Shown: positions 9,485 to 18,575, counted from the stretch's first letter. The stretch: DNA of 64,000 bases from Cellulophaga sp. BC115SP (GCF_009905545.1 NZ_JAAALB010000021.1:40710-104709); one strand, 5' to 3'. Made by a program: numbers and translations. Notes: a model not told the origin generated them from the sequence alone.

Positions 9485-9528
9485 ATAGTTTTTTTGCTGA
9501 TGGCAGACAGCCAACAGCAAAAAACTAT
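9485..9528. repeat. Long hairpin in convergent intergenic gap
   Basis: Inverted repeat of 14-15 bp (ATAGTTTTTTTGCTG at 9485-9499 against CAGCAAAAAACTAT at 9515-9528, one bulged T). It sits between two ordinary terminators in the 353-bp convergent gap, which holds no gene. It may be a third terminator-like structure. Confidence 0.6.
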
Positions 9529-9587
9529 TTTCAAAATATCACCAATATGAGTCCATTTTAATTACATAGTTAAATGGAATTTAGTTT

Positions 9588-9620
9588 AAAAGGCTGTGAT
9601 TGATAATCACAGCCTTTTTT
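9588..9620. terminator. Bidirectional terminator
   Basis: Near-perfect palindrome AAAAGGCTGTGATT-GAT-AATCACAGCCTTTT with T tracts on both strands. It ends 7 bp from the stop codon of the minus-strand oxidoreductase gene. Confidence 0.88.
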
Positions 9621-9627
9621 GGTAAAT

Positions 9628-10596
9628 TTATTTGACCAACACAATTTTTCCGATATGTGCCGATGATTCCATTAATCGGTGTGCTTCGGATGCTTGAGGC
9701 ATTGGGAAGCTTGCAAAAATAGGAACTTTGAATAATCCTTGTTCTAATATTGGCCACACTTTCTCATAAATTTCGGCGGTTAAACTGGCCTTGAAGCTTA
9801 TTTCTCTTGCACGCAAAGTACTGCCAGTGATGGTCAGTCGCTTTTGCATCATTTTCAAAATATCAATCTGAACATTCTTCCCTCCCATGGCATTAATATA
9901 AACCAAACGCCCATCGGCTTGTAATAAATCTATATTTTTCGTGAAATACTCTCCTCCAATCATATCCAAAATAACATGGATTTTATCATCATTTAAAACC
10001 TCCTCAAAATCTTCAGCCTTATAATTGACAAATCTATCTGCACCCAGTTCAAGGCAAGCTTGACCTTTTTCCTCATTTCCAACTGTTACAAAAACCTTTG
10101 CCCCAAAAGCTTTTGCCAACTGAATCGCTGTTGTTCCGATACCGCTACTTCCTCCATGAATCAAAATGCCTTCGCCCGCTTTTAAATTTCCTCTTTGAAA
10201 AACATTATGCCAAACTGTATAAACTGTTTCTGGTAAACACGCCGCTTCTTCCATTGAGAAACCTACAGGAATTGGTAAACAAACCGACTCATGAACATTG
10301 ACCTTTTCGGCATATCCACCCCCAGCGACCAGAGCACAAACCTCATCTCCTAGTTTCCAACGACTAACATTTTCACCGATCTCAATCACTCGACCTGCTA
10401 CTTCTAAACCAGCAATATCTGCGGGTGCTCCTTTGGGTGCAGGATAATGACCTTTGCGTTGCAATACATCAGGTCGATTGACACCAGCGGCCAATATTTC
10501 TATCATTACCTCCTCTGCCCCACAAATAGGGTCTGGATATTCGGACCAAATCATGTTTTCAAGGGCACCAAACGCAGTTATTTTTACGGCATTCAT
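9628..10596 (-). CDS. NAD(P)H-quinone oxidoreductase, zinc-independent MDR family
   Basis: Medium-chain dehydrogenase/reductase of about 322 residues. The ATG at 10596 is chosen because the preceding 13 codons (MRSLLLFTSNINN) do not look like family sequence and MNAVKITAFG is the usual start. It has the GroES-like domain (GVNRPDVLQRKGHYP, GLEVAGRVIEIGENV) and a Rossmann NADPH site (ILIHGGSSGIGTTAIQLAKAFGAKVF). The catalytic zinc Cys/His set of alcohol dehydrogenases is absent. This places it with the quinone oxidoreductase / PIG3 (TP53I3-like) group, probably detoxifying quinones. It is monocistronic. Confidence 0.92.
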   Translation of the reverse strand: MNAVKITAFGALENMIWSEYPDPICGAEEVMIEILAAGVNRPDVLQRKGHYPAPKGAPADIAGLEVAGRVIEIGENVSRWKLGDEVCALVAGGGYAEKVNVHESVCLPIPVGFSMEEAACLPETVYTVWHNVFQRGNLKAGEGILIHGGSSGIGTTAIQLAKAFGAKVFVTVGNEEKGQACLELGADRFVNYKAEDFEEVLNDDKIHVILDMIGGEYFTKNIDLLQADGRLVYINAMGGKNVQIDILKMMQKRLTITGSTLRAREISFKASLTAEIYEKVWPILEQGLFKVPIFASFPMPQASEAHRLMESSAHIGKIVLVK

Positions 10597-10810
10597 GTTG
10601 TTGATATTTGAAGTGAATAAAAGCAAAGATCTCAAGTGAAATAACTAGTCTTTACTCCTTAACAATTTAATAATCTCTTATAATTTGAACTTTTTCAAGA
10701 AACCTGTAGTTTTATATTCAAATACAAAGCAAAAGTGTTTTGTAATTCATTAAAATAAGCAATTACAGAAACAACTTTTGCATATATTATTTACTAAAAC
10801 AAATAAAAAT

Positions 10811-10963
10811 ATGGCAAAACAAAGTTGGAGTGCATTAAACCGTCACACAAATTGGCGAGCACACAGAGCAAAAAAACAAGACAACCCTCGCTACATGCAC
10901 ACGTTTCAAAAAAGCGAGCATCACCATCCAGAAAATGACAAAGTGTCTTATGACTGGATTTAA
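10811..10963 (+). CDS. Small basic, His-rich protein (50 aa), uncharacterised
   Basis: ATG at 10811 opens a 50-codon frame (MAKQSWSALNRHTNWR... ending ENDKVSYDWI) with many Arg/Lys/His residues. An upstream TTG at 10778 is in frame but less likely to be used. The ORF is followed 20 bp later by a hairpin and T tract, as expected for a real monocistronic gene, and no larger ORF competes on either strand. I do not recognise the family. Basic composition and size would suit a nucleic-acid or ribosome-associated protein, which is speculation. Confidence 0.5.
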   Translation: MAKQSWSALNRHTNWRAHRAKKQDNPRYMHTFQKSEHHHPENDKVSYDWI

Positions 10964-10983
10964 GAGGTAAAAATGAGTTGCAA

Positions 10984-11014
10984 CCCGATCGTATGATTGG
11001 GATTTTTTGTTTTT
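10984..11014 (+). terminator. Terminator after the 50-aa ORF
   Basis: Stem CCCGATC/GATTGGG (one G-U pair) with loop GTAT, followed by ATTTTTTGTTTTT. It lies between the small ORF and the convergent gluconokinase gene. Confidence 0.75.
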
Positions 11015-11030
11015 AGAGGGTTCTGCTTTC

Positions 11031-12548
11031 CTACAAATCACGTAGTTGGGCTAAATATCCAAACTCTTCCTCAAGCTTTTCTGTCAATCTTTCAAACAAA
11101 CGATAATACGCCTGATACTTGGCGTGATTCTCTGAATTAGGTAACCATTCTTGGTCAAAATTCAATGATTCTGTAGCAGTTTGTAAATTTCTAAAAATCC
11201 CCATTTGCGTCAGCGTCAGTAAGGCAACTCCTTGTCCCACACCATCGTAAGAGAGATTCGCCGTAATTCTTTTACCGAAAATATCAGATAACATTTGAAC
11301 ACATAAAGGGTGCGAAGCAAAACTTCCATTAATCCGAATTTCATCGATTTCCCTAAAGGTTGCCAACATTTTTCCAATACTATACACTCCGAACAAAATA
11401 CCCTCCAAAGTAGCACGCGCCAAATGAGACTTAGTATGATTGATGTGTAATCCAAAATACGAGCCTCTGGCATTGGCATTCCAAACAGGTGCTCGCTCGC
11501 CTAACAAATACGGTAAAAATACCAATCCATCGGCACCCAAAGGAATTGATTCTATTTTTTGAAAAATTTCATCCAACACTTCTTCTATATAGGCATGCTC
11601 TGAAAAGTCTCCAAATTCCTTCGCAAACCATTCAAATACTACCCCTGCGTTGTTACCAGGCCCTCCACTGATATAACAGTTGTCGGTCAGTAAATAATTA
11701 AAAACCCTTTGTTGTTGGTCTTTTAATAGCTCCTTTCCTGCAATCCTGACAGCCGAACTAGCACCTATCGAAATTACCGCTTTTCCTTCTGAAATAATCC
11801 CAGCACCGAGTGTTGCCAAACAGCCATCTGTTGCCCCAAGAATCACTTGAGTATCTGTAGAAATCCCCCAAGACTTTGCTATTTCGGGCTTAAGCGTTAG
11901 GGTATTATCCATTACCGAACTCACTTCGGAGAGCTGATTAGCTGAGATGTGCGCAAAATCCAAAGCTTCATTTGACCATCTTTTGGTGGTAATATCAAAC
12001 AAACCCGTAGAAGAAGCCATACTTTCATCCACACGATATTGCCCTGTCAGCTGGAAAAGTACGTATTCTTTTAGCGAAATATATTTTGCTACTTTTTCTA
12101 TAAAAATACCACGGTTAGATTCCAGCCAAGCTATTTTCATGAGTGGCGACATGGGGTGGATTGGTGTACCTGTTTGCGCATAAATCCTAGTATCAAGTCC
12201 TATATCTTGAAGTTTTTTGACTTGATTTTGCCCACGATTATCTGCCCAAATGATTGCTTGTCCCAAAGGAATACCTTTGGCATTGACAGGCAAAACACTG
12301 TGCATCGAACCACTAAACCCTATGGAAAGTATCTTGATTTTATTGGGAAGCACAAATTCATTAATCAAGGTTTTGACAACAAATAAAGTCGTTATATACA
12401 CCTGTTCAGGGTCTTGTTCGCTCCATTCCGCAACAGGATGAAAAGTCGGATACGAACCTTGTTTTTGATACAAAGCTTTTCCGCTTAGGTCATACACCTG
12501 AACTTTTACAGAGGTTGTATTAATATCGATTGTCAGAATGGCTTCCAT
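11031..12548 (-). CDS. gntK: FGGY-family carbohydrate kinase, probable gluconokinase (copy 1)
   Basis: A 505-residue FGGY kinase. The first ATPase lobe begins AILTIDINTTSVKVQVYD, with WSEQDP and IWADNRGQNQV typical of gluconate/xylulose kinases; the second lobe shows ISIGASSAVRI and GERAPVWNANARGSYFGL. It would phosphorylate gluconate to 6-phosphogluconate in the cytoplasm. It follows the araC-type regulator gene by 38 bp on the same strand, so both are probably one transcript. A paralogue is encoded at 15015-16448 on the opposite strand next to gnd, which strongly supports gluconate as substrate. The two copies differ widely, so different affinities or substrates are possible. Confidence 0.88.
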   Translation of the reverse strand: MEAILTIDINTTSVKVQVYDLSGKALYQKQGSYPTFHPVAEWSEQDPEQVYITTLFVVKTLINEFVLPNKIKILSIGFSGSMHSVLPVNAKGIPLGQAIIWADNRGQNQVKKLQDIGLDTRIYAQTGTPIHPMSPLMKIAWLESNRGIFIEKVAKYISLKEYVLFQLTGQYRVDESMASSTGLFDITTKRWSNEALDFAHISANQLSEVSSVMDNTLTLKPEIAKSWGISTDTQVILGATDGCLATLGAGIISEGKAVISIGASSAVRIAGKELLKDQQQRVFNYLLTDNCYISGGPGNNAGVVFEWFAKEFGDFSEHAYIEEVLDEIFQKIESIPLGADGLVFLPYLLGERAPVWNANARGSYFGLHINHTKSHLARATLEGILFGVYSIGKMLATFREIDEIRINGSFASHPLCVQMLSDIFGKRITANLSYDGVGQGVALLTLTQMGIFRNLQTATESLNFDQEWLPNSENHAKYQAYYRLFERLTEKLEEEFGYLAQLRDL

Positions 12549-12586
12549 AATTATTTAGTATCGATTGTTGAGAAAGAATATGTAGT

Positions 12587-13471
12587 TTATACATGGATTT
12601 TGCGATAATCTCTTGGTGTATAACCTGTTAGCTTTTTGAAGGTAGTTGAAAAATGCTGTGATGAATAAAAACCAGTTTCCAAAGCAATATCTGTCAATGA
12701 CTTATCGCTACTTTTAAGCAATCTACTAGCCTCTGCTATTCGAATATTGATGAGGTAATTGAGAGGTGAAAAACCCGAAAAGCGTTTTACTTTTTCTGAA
12801 AAAGCTGTATTTCCTAATCCTGATAGTCCTGCCATTTCTTCCAAGGTCCAAGGGTGTTCCAAATTGGCTCTCAAGGTTTGCTCTAATTGCAGAAAAGTCT
12901 GTGAAAAATCTTGGTTATTCCGCTCGGTTTTACCCAAGGTTCTCGCCCAAGTAATCAAAATTTCATCCACGATTTGAGGCACTCTGGTACGATACCCAAA
13001 GGCTTGTTCTTGTACCTCCTGCCCCAATTCCATGATTAGCTGACCGATTGCAGGGTTACGAGGAATGATTGGCTTGGCATTCGACAAAAACAGCTTTGAA
13101 ATAACCACCTGCTCACTGTAAGAGATTTTGCTCCAATCGCCCAAAATTAAATGTCCATCTTTGGTCCAATGGTTGGGCAAAATACTGAGTTGCATAAATG
13201 CGCCTATCTCCAGATATCCCCTCGGATTGCCAAGTGCCTGCCAAGGCTGAACTATCAACGAATCGTTGGGATATAATGGGTAGGTTTTATGCTCCAGACT
13301 CCACTCGTATTTGCCTTCGGTAAAGCTAAAAATCCCTATTCCCGTACGCAAACCAACCTCCCAAGAATCAAGAATGATTTGTTGTACTTTCTGAGAAAGC
13401 AAACAAGACAAAAAAGGAAATTCCTTTAATTCGAGCGATTCGTTTTGTATATAGTAAAAGTTGGAATTCAT
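12587..13471 (-). CDS. AraC-family transcriptional regulator
   Basis: A 294-residue regulator with an N-terminal cupin-like sensing half (residues about 1-175; SFTEGKYEWSLEHKTYPLYPNDSLIVQPWQ) and a C-terminal double helix-turn-helix (about 195-292; LEEMAGLSGLGNTAFSEKVKRFSG, SLTDIALETGFYSSQHFSTTFKKLTG, PRDYRKI). It leads the operon with gluconokinase copy 1 and lies divergent to gnd-gluconokinase copy 2, so it most likely controls gluconate or hexuronate use. The candidate operators at 13759-13982 in the intervening region fit this idea. Confidence 0.92.
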   Translation of the reverse strand: MNSNFYYIQNESLELKEFPFLSCLLSQKVQQIILDSWEVGLRTGIGIFSFTEGKYEWSLEHKTYPLYPNDSLIVQPWQALGNPRGYLEIGAFMQLSILPNHWTKDGHLILGDWSKISYSEQVVISKLFLSNAKPIIPRNPAIGQLIMELGQEVQEQAFGYRTRVPQIVDEILITWARTLGKTERNNQDFSQTFLQLEQTLRANLEHPWTLEEMAGLSGLGNTAFSEKVKRFSGFSPLNYLINIRIAEASRLLKSSDKSLTDIALETGFYSSQHFSTTFKKLTGYTPRDYRKIHV

Positions 13472-13758
13472 GAGCTAATCACAAGATATGGCGGAGAAAA
13501 AAACCATCTTGTAATTTAGGTAGGTTCATTGGTTTTGGATACAGCAATGAGGCACAATTTTTTACTTTTCTACTAAAAATGAAAGAAAACATCATTCTTC
13601 AAGCAATAGATTACAGTATGTTTTTTCTAAAACCCTCATTTCTAAAGAGTTCAGGTTTCAATTATAGAAAAGTTTCCAAAGAAATATTTCAAATATTTTA
13701 CACCGAAAAAAAATGAAAGTTTTAAGCAAAATAATCCAAGAAATTTGATCTATAGATT

Positions 13759-13982
13759 TAAGTAATCGTGCAGAATAAGATTAAAGTTATGTGTTGAGGC
13801 ACTAGGCAACAGGCACAAGGCAAAGAGTGTTAAAAGGATTTTGAAACACTTTTACAGACTATGAATATGTACTTCTTCTAAGTAATCGTGCAGAATAATA
13901 TTCAATCAATTAAAGATGTAAGGTATTTATAATTAAAATTTTACATTCACAATTCACAGCTCATAATTCTGCACTAATACTT
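13759..13982. promoter_or_regulatory. Three copies of a 20-bp motif in the divergent gluconate control region
   Basis: TAAGTAATCGTGCAGAATAA occurs exactly at 13759-13778 and 13879-13898 (period 120 bp), and a related inverted copy (AAGTATTAGTGCAGAATTAT on the minus strand) lies at 13963-13982; shifted to the same register it matches 17 of 20 bases. All are within the 613-bp gap between araC and gnd. The spacing suits operators for the neighbouring AraC-type protein with possible DNA looping, but a degenerate repetitive element is an alternative. The rest of the gap (13472-13758) holds nothing I recognise. Confidence 0.5.
13942..13969. repeat. ATTCACAATTCACA-type dispersed repeat, copy a
   Basis: 28 bp reading TACATTCACAATTCACAG-CTCATAATTC. 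It matches 27 of 28 bases to the reverse complement of 44296-44323. It overlaps the inverted copy of the 20-bp motif upstream of gnd. Confidence 0.65.
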
Positions 13983-14084
13983 ATAACGGATATACAATTC
14001 ACGAATAACGTTTTACAAATTACTGAGTACAGTACACCTTATTTTTATAAACAAAATATCCCGAAACTTTTAACAAATAAACTT

Positions 14085-14981
14085 ATGCAAATTGGATTGG
14101 TAGGCTTAGGCAAAATGGGTTTTAACCTTGCGTTAAATTTACATAGAAATGGATTTGAGGTAATAGCCAACGATGTAAACCCTGATTTTGTAACACAAAT
14201 TGCTCAAAATGGAATTTCTACAGCTTCTAGCTTAGAAGATTTAACTAAACAGCTTTCAGGACGCAGGGTAATCTGGTTGATGGTACCAGCAGGCGAAATT
14301 GTAGATGCTGTCATTGAGCAATTAATTCCTTTATTGAACCCTTCAGACATAATAATAGATGGCGGAAACTCTTTTTTCAAAGATTCTTTGCGTCGTTACA
14401 CACATTTGAAAGACAAGGGTATCGACTTCCTTGACTGTGGTACTTCGGGCGGCACCAGTGGTGCATTACAAGGCGCTTGTACCATGATTGGAGGAGATAC
14501 CGATGTCTTCAAATATGTAGAAGAAGTTTTTCAAAAAATATCTATCCAAAACGGTTATTTACACACTGGACGAGCAGGAAGCGGACACTTTACCAAGATG
14601 GTTCATAATGGTATTGAGTACGGTATGATGCAGGCCATTGCAGAAGGCTTCGAAGTATTTGAGCGTTCGCAATTTGATATTGATTTTCAGAAAACGGCTG
14701 AATTATTCAATCATGGCTCAGTTGTAAGAGGTTGGTTGATGGAATTGACAGCCAATGCTTTTGCAAAAGACCCACAATTGGATGCGATAAAAGGCGTAAT
14801 GCACTCGTCAGGCGAAGGTAAATGGACACTTGAAACGGCATTGGATATGGGTGTTCCTACGCCTGTAATTGCGCTCTCAGTGATGATGCGTTATCGCTCT
14901 CAAATGGAAGATACTTTTTCAGGAAAAGTAGTCGCAGCACTTCGCAACGAGTTTGGAGGACATGCCGTTGAGAAAAAATAG
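14085..14981 (+). CDS. gnd: 6-phosphogluconate dehydrogenase (decarboxylating), short GndA/YqeC type
   Basis: A 298-residue enzyme that converts 6-phosphogluconate to ribulose 5-phosphate plus CO2. It shows the Rossmann motif GLVGLGKMG at residues 4-12, IIDGGNSFFKDS near 90, the catalytic GTSGGTSGALQGACTMIGG near 119, and GSGHFTKMVHNGIEYGMMQ near 163 with the active-site Lys and the conserved HNGIEY. The length fits the short, usually NAD-preferring bacterial form rather than the 470-residue form. The gluconokinase gene follows 33 bp later, giving a complete gluconate to pentose-phosphate route in two genes. Confidence 0.96.
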   Translation: MQIGLVGLGKMGFNLALNLHRNGFEVIANDVNPDFVTQIAQNGISTASSLEDLTKQLSGRRVIWLMVPAGEIVDAVIEQLIPLLNPSDIIIDGGNSFFKDSLRRYTHLKDKGIDFLDCGTSGGTSGALQGACTMIGGDTDVFKYVEEVFQKISIQNGYLHTGRAGSGHFTKMVHNGIEYGMMQAIAEGFEVFERSQFDIDFQKTAELFNHGSVVRGWLMELTANAFAKDPQLDAIKGVMHSSGEGKWTLETALDMGVPTPVIALSVMMRYRSQMEDTFSGKVVAALRNEFGGHAVEKK

Positions 14982-15014
14982 TCGTGATAAGCATCCGTAG
15001 AATTTAAAATTTGA

Positions 15015-16448
15015 ATGCTTATGGCGCATTATTATGCGGGTATTGATTTGGGCACTACTGCCACAAAAGCTGTAGTTTTTAATCAAAAAGGGGACGTTTT
15101 GTATCAGGTGAGTCGGGAATACCCGATGTATCACCCCCAACCAGAATGGAGCACCCAAAACCCTCAAGATTTACTCACAGCATCAAAAGATTGTATAGAA
15201 GATATTCTTGCTAGATTTGAAGTACGTTTTATTAGTTTCAGCGCAGCAATGCAAAGTTTGATATTGGTCGATGAACAACATCAAGCTTTAACAGACTGTA
15301 TGATTTGGGCGGACAATCGAGCAGCAGATATTGCAGATAACCTAAAACAAAATGCAACTGGTCAGCGGTTTTATGACATTTCGGGAATACCGATTCATAG
15401 CTTTTCGCCCATGACCAAAATTGCATGGCTTAAGGAACATGAACCAGCATTACTAGCTTCGGCGCATAAACTAATTAGCGCCAAAGAATATATCTGGTAT
15501 CACCTGACCCACGAATACACAATTGATACGACCCTTGCTTCAGGAACTGGCTTGATGGATATACATTCGCTGCAATGGTCGGAGGAAATTTTGAACTATC
15601 TTAGTATCCAAAAAACACAATTGTCTATAATAGTAAAATCAACCCATCGAGCTTATTGTAAGCAATATGGTCTTGAATTAGTAAGTGGTGGCGGCGATGG
15701 AATTCTGGCTAATTTAGGCTCTGGAGCAATTACTCCCGACAAAATGGCGCTTACAATAGGCACAAGTGGGGCAGTGAGAGTGGTTTCAAATCAACCTTTT
15801 ATCGACGCCCAGATGAGAACACAATGCTATCATTTATATGGTACGGAGTATCTCAAATTAGGGGCGGTAAACAATGGTGCAGTAGTTTTGCAATGGCTCA
15901 AAAATAATATTCTTGAGTCTACCGAAACCTACCAAGAATTATTCGAAAAAGCCTCTAAAGTACCAGTTGGTTCTGAAGGATTGTTATTTGTGCCTTATAT
16001 TTTGGGAGAAAGAGCACCCATTTGGGATGCCAAAGCCAAAGGACTCATGATTGGCTTAGACATGCAACATACCCAAGGGCATATCATTCGAGCCAGTATG
16101 GAAGGTATTCTATTTGGGTTAAAACAAATTGCAGAGGTACTAGTCCCTCAAAAAGAAAAGTTATCCAATATGACTTTGATGGTCAGTGGAGGCTTTGCCA
16201 AAAGTAATTTTTGGTTACAAATGACTGCTGATATTTTTCAAATGAAAGTAGAAGTCAGTAATACCATAGAAAGTTCGGCATGGGGCGCTGTGTTACTAGG
16301 TTTCCAATCATTCGAGATGGAGTACCACAACGATATAAAAAACGAAATCGTTTTTTATCCCAACACGCAGTATAATCATGTCTATCAACAAGGGTTTGAG
16401 CGATTCAAAAATGTTTACATGCAATTTCTAAACATTGCGATAACTTAA
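15015..16448 (+). CDS. gntK: FGGY-family gluconokinase (copy 2)
   Basis: A 477-residue FGGY kinase with the start YYAGIDLGTTATKAVVF, WSTQNPQDL, the MIWADNRAADIA substrate-side motif, LTIGTSGAVRVVS and GERAPIWDAKAKGLMIGL. It lies 33 bp after gnd and is surely cotranscribed, so it should supply 6-phosphogluconate to that enzyme. Both ATG 15015 and ATG 15021 are possible starts; the second gives the more usual N-terminus. It is a divergent paralogue of the 11031-12548 product. Confidence 0.92.
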   Translation: MLMAHYYAGIDLGTTATKAVVFNQKGDVLYQVSREYPMYHPQPEWSTQNPQDLLTASKDCIEDILARFEVRFISFSAAMQSLILVDEQHQALTDCMIWADNRAADIADNLKQNATGQRFYDISGIPIHSFSPMTKIAWLKEHEPALLASAHKLISAKEYIWYHLTHEYTIDTTLASGTGLMDIHSLQWSEEILNYLSIQKTQLSIIVKSTHRAYCKQYGLELVSGGGDGILANLGSGAITPDKMALTIGTSGAVRVVSNQPFIDAQMRTQCYHLYGTEYLKLGAVNNGAVVLQWLKNNILESTETYQELFEKASKVPVGSEGLLFVPYILGERAPIWDAKAKGLMIGLDMQHTQGHIIRASMEGILFGLKQIAEVLVPQKEKLSNMTLMVSGGFAKSNFWLQMTADIFQMKVEVSNTIESSAWGAVLLGFQSFEMEYHNDIKNEIVFYPNTQYNHVYQQGFERFKNVYMQFLNIAIT

Positions 16449-16496
16449 AAACCTTTTTACAAACTTAGCTATCACTATCTATCCCCCTAATAAACG

Positions 16497-16527
16497 AAAA
16501 GGCTTAATCTCACGATTAAGCCTTTAT
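16497..16527. terminator. Terminator between convergent gluconokinase and esterase genes
   Basis: Stem AAAGGCTTAATC/GATTAAGCCTTT with loop TCAC and weak T tracts on both strands, so it can serve both converging transcripts. Confidence 0.85.
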
Positions 16528-16531
16528 ATTT

Positions 16532-17536
16532 TTATCTAAATGCCAACACATCTTTGTGTTTCTTGAAAACCTTTTTCAAAAAATGGTCAACATACTCAAC
16601 CGTTGGGTCAAACCATGGGGTAAACAAACAAAAAGAGTGAGGAGAATCTTTAAAAGTATGTACTTCTGAATAAATATGATTAGCCTCCAAAATTTTACGA
16701 TAATCGTCTCTTCCTGCGTGCATTCGCTCTACACTACTATTGATAAACAAGGTTGGTGGCGTATTTTTCCCAGTATAACTCAAGGCTGAGCCCTCTTTCC
16801 AAAGCGCAGGATTTTCGTCCTTACCGTATCCAAACCAGTAGGTAGCGGCTGAGGTTCTTTTGGAATCGTCTCCTTCCCCCGATTCTGGATGAATAAATGC
16901 TACAATACCATCTATGTCAACAATCGCCTGTACATCGCTCGAAACACCCGTAACACCTTCGTTTGCTTCAAAAGTTTTAACACCGTTGGTATTACCCACC
17001 AACGAAGCCAGTTGTCCTCCAGCAGAAAAACCCAAACTTGCAATCTTATTGGCATCTACATGATATTGAGGCGCATTGGCACGAATCCATCTTACAGCAG
17101 CTTTCAAATCTTGCACTGCCGCAGGGTACAACGCCTCAGTAGAAAGACGATATTCTGCCGTAAAAGTAGCGTATCCCAATGAAGCTAGCTTTTGAGCCAA
17201 AGGAATATGCTGCGCTCTATTACCAGAACGCCAACCTCCTCCATGAATAATCAAAATAGCAGGATGTGGTTGATGATGCTTTTCTTTGGGATAAAAAGCG
17301 TCCAATTTCAATTCCCTTTCACCGATTTTGGCATATACTATATCCCGTTTTTCTGTCACATTTGCATACTGGTTTTCAATAACCAAAAGTGCATTGGGAT
17401 GTGTTTTGAGGGTTGTTTTTAAAGCTGAATAGCTATTATAAGAATGATCTCTCACGCCTGTGACTCCGATGGTCGATTGAGCCCATGAGGAAATAGATAA
17501 TGAAACGGAAAGAGAAATTGTCAGTAGAGTTTTCAC
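16532..17536 (-). CDS. Secreted alpha/beta hydrolase, BD-FAE / acetylesterase type
   Basis: A 334-residue protein with a GTG start (17534-17536) and Sec signal peptide MKTLLTISLSVSLSISSWAQ. The oxyanion motif HGGGWRSGN near residue 98 and nucleophile elbow GFSAGGQLAS near 168 are clear. The acid lies in the C-terminal third and the catalytic His is probably in DSPHSFCLF. This is the esterase_lipase/BD-FAE group that removes acetyl or feruloyl groups from plant polysaccharides. It lies 58 bp after the pectin methylesterase gene on the same strand, so the pair probably de-esterifies pectin together in the periplasm or outside. Confidence 0.88.
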   Translation of the reverse strand: MKTLLTISLSVSLSISSWAQSTIGVTGVRDHSYNSYSALKTTLKTHPNALLVIENQYANVTEKRDIVYAKIGERELKLDAFYPKEKHHQPHPAILIIHGGGWRSGNRAQHIPLAQKLASLGYATFTAEYRLSTEALYPAAVQDLKAAVRWIRANAPQYHVDANKIASLGFSAGGQLASLVGNTNGVKTFEANEGVTGVSSDVQAIVDIDGIVAFIHPESGEGDDSKRTSAATYWFGYGKDENPALWKEGSALSYTGKNTPPTLFINSSVERMHAGRDDYRKILEANHIYSEVHTFKDSPHSFCLFTPWFDPTVEYVDHFLKKVFKKHKDVLAFR

Positions 17537-17594
17537 AATATTTATAAATATTTAAAGATTTTTTACTCTTATTTCAACAAAGATAAGGCTTCTT

Positions 17595-18575
17595 TTATTT
17601 ATCTGACCAGAATTTCGATAATTCTTGTGTTATTTTTCCTGCAAAAATCTCTGATTTACTGTAGTTTAAGGCTTCCACTTTAGTCAAATTCTTAGACCAT
17701 TTTACCCGATTTGCCATGTTTGCACCTTTTCCTGTCGAATTATATTCAGCATAAAATACTGTTTTTTCGGTTGATGGTCTACCCCAGTTATTCCATCCTT
17801 CTGCTAAGATATGACTGCCAATTTCACAATCGATAAAAACAGTTTTAGCAAAATCTCTCCAAGGTCTGCCCAAATACACTTTGGTGACGTTGGCATCAGC
17901 AGTAAGTTTACAGTTTTTGAAAACATAGCCGTAAATCACCCAATCAGGTGTCGATGCTGCCGAAACGTATCCATCTGCCTTTGAGTGAATATGACAACGT
18001 TCGAAAAGTGCCGTAGAAGAACCAAAAATAAAATCGACAGTTCCTTCGATATAACAATCTTCAAAGAGCTGTCGAGCGTTTTCTCCTGAAGCAAAAATGG
18101 TATCTTGATTTCCTAAAAAACGGCAGTTCTTAAAAAAGCATCTATCTCCTTCGACATGCAATGCCACCGCCTGTCCTACCCTGCCAGCGGTATTTTCAAT
18201 AGTTAAGTTTTCAAAAGAAAGGTTATTGCCCATCACTCGCAAGGTATAAGAATCAAAAGTCTCCATTTTACCTTTTCCTGAGTAATCGTTATAGCTGATA
18301 ATCGTGCTATCCTTGTCTTCGCCAACAAATTTGATATTGGTCAAGGTACTCGGAATATCTAATTTTTCTACATACTTACCCTTTTTGATTTTTATAGTGA
18401 TGCCTTTGGGAAGATAAACTCTGACAGCGTTGATAGCATCTTGGATATACTTAAAATCGCCAGTACCATCTTTTGCTACTACCAAATCATGTTGGACTTT
18501 TAGGGCTTGTGCATTAACGCCAATAATACTCAGGCAAAAACTGATAGCAATACAAGTGAAGATTCGTTGGAACAT
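17595..18575 (-). CDS. Pectinesterase (carbohydrate esterase family 8)
   Basis: A 326-residue secreted enzyme (signal MFQRIFTCIAISFCLSIIGVNAQ) with the right-handed beta-helix signature of CE8: VVAKDGTGDFKYIQDAI at the start, QAVAL near residue 135, GNQDTIF (catalytic Asp), DFIFGSSTALFE (nucleophilic Asp) and YLGRPWRDF (catalytic Arg and Trp). It releases methanol from methyl-esterified homogalacturonan. No pectate lyase or polygalacturonase is present in the window, so further degradation must be encoded elsewhere. It leads the two-gene unit with the downstream esterase. Confidence 0.95.
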   Translation of the reverse strand: MFQRIFTCIAISFCLSIIGVNAQALKVQHDLVVAKDGTGDFKYIQDAINAVRVYLPKGITIKIKKGKYVEKLDIPSTLTNIKFVGEDKDSTIISYNDYSGKGKMETFDSYTLRVMGNNLSFENLTIENTAGRVGQAVALHVEGDRCFFKNCRFLGNQDTIFASGENARQLFEDCYIEGTVDFIFGSSTALFERCHIHSKADGYVSAASTPDWVIYGYVFKNCKLTADANVTKVYLGRPWRDFAKTVFIDCEIGSHILAEGWNNWGRPSTEKTVFYAEYNSTGKGANMANRVKWSKNLTKVEALNYSKSEIFAGKITQELSKFWSDK

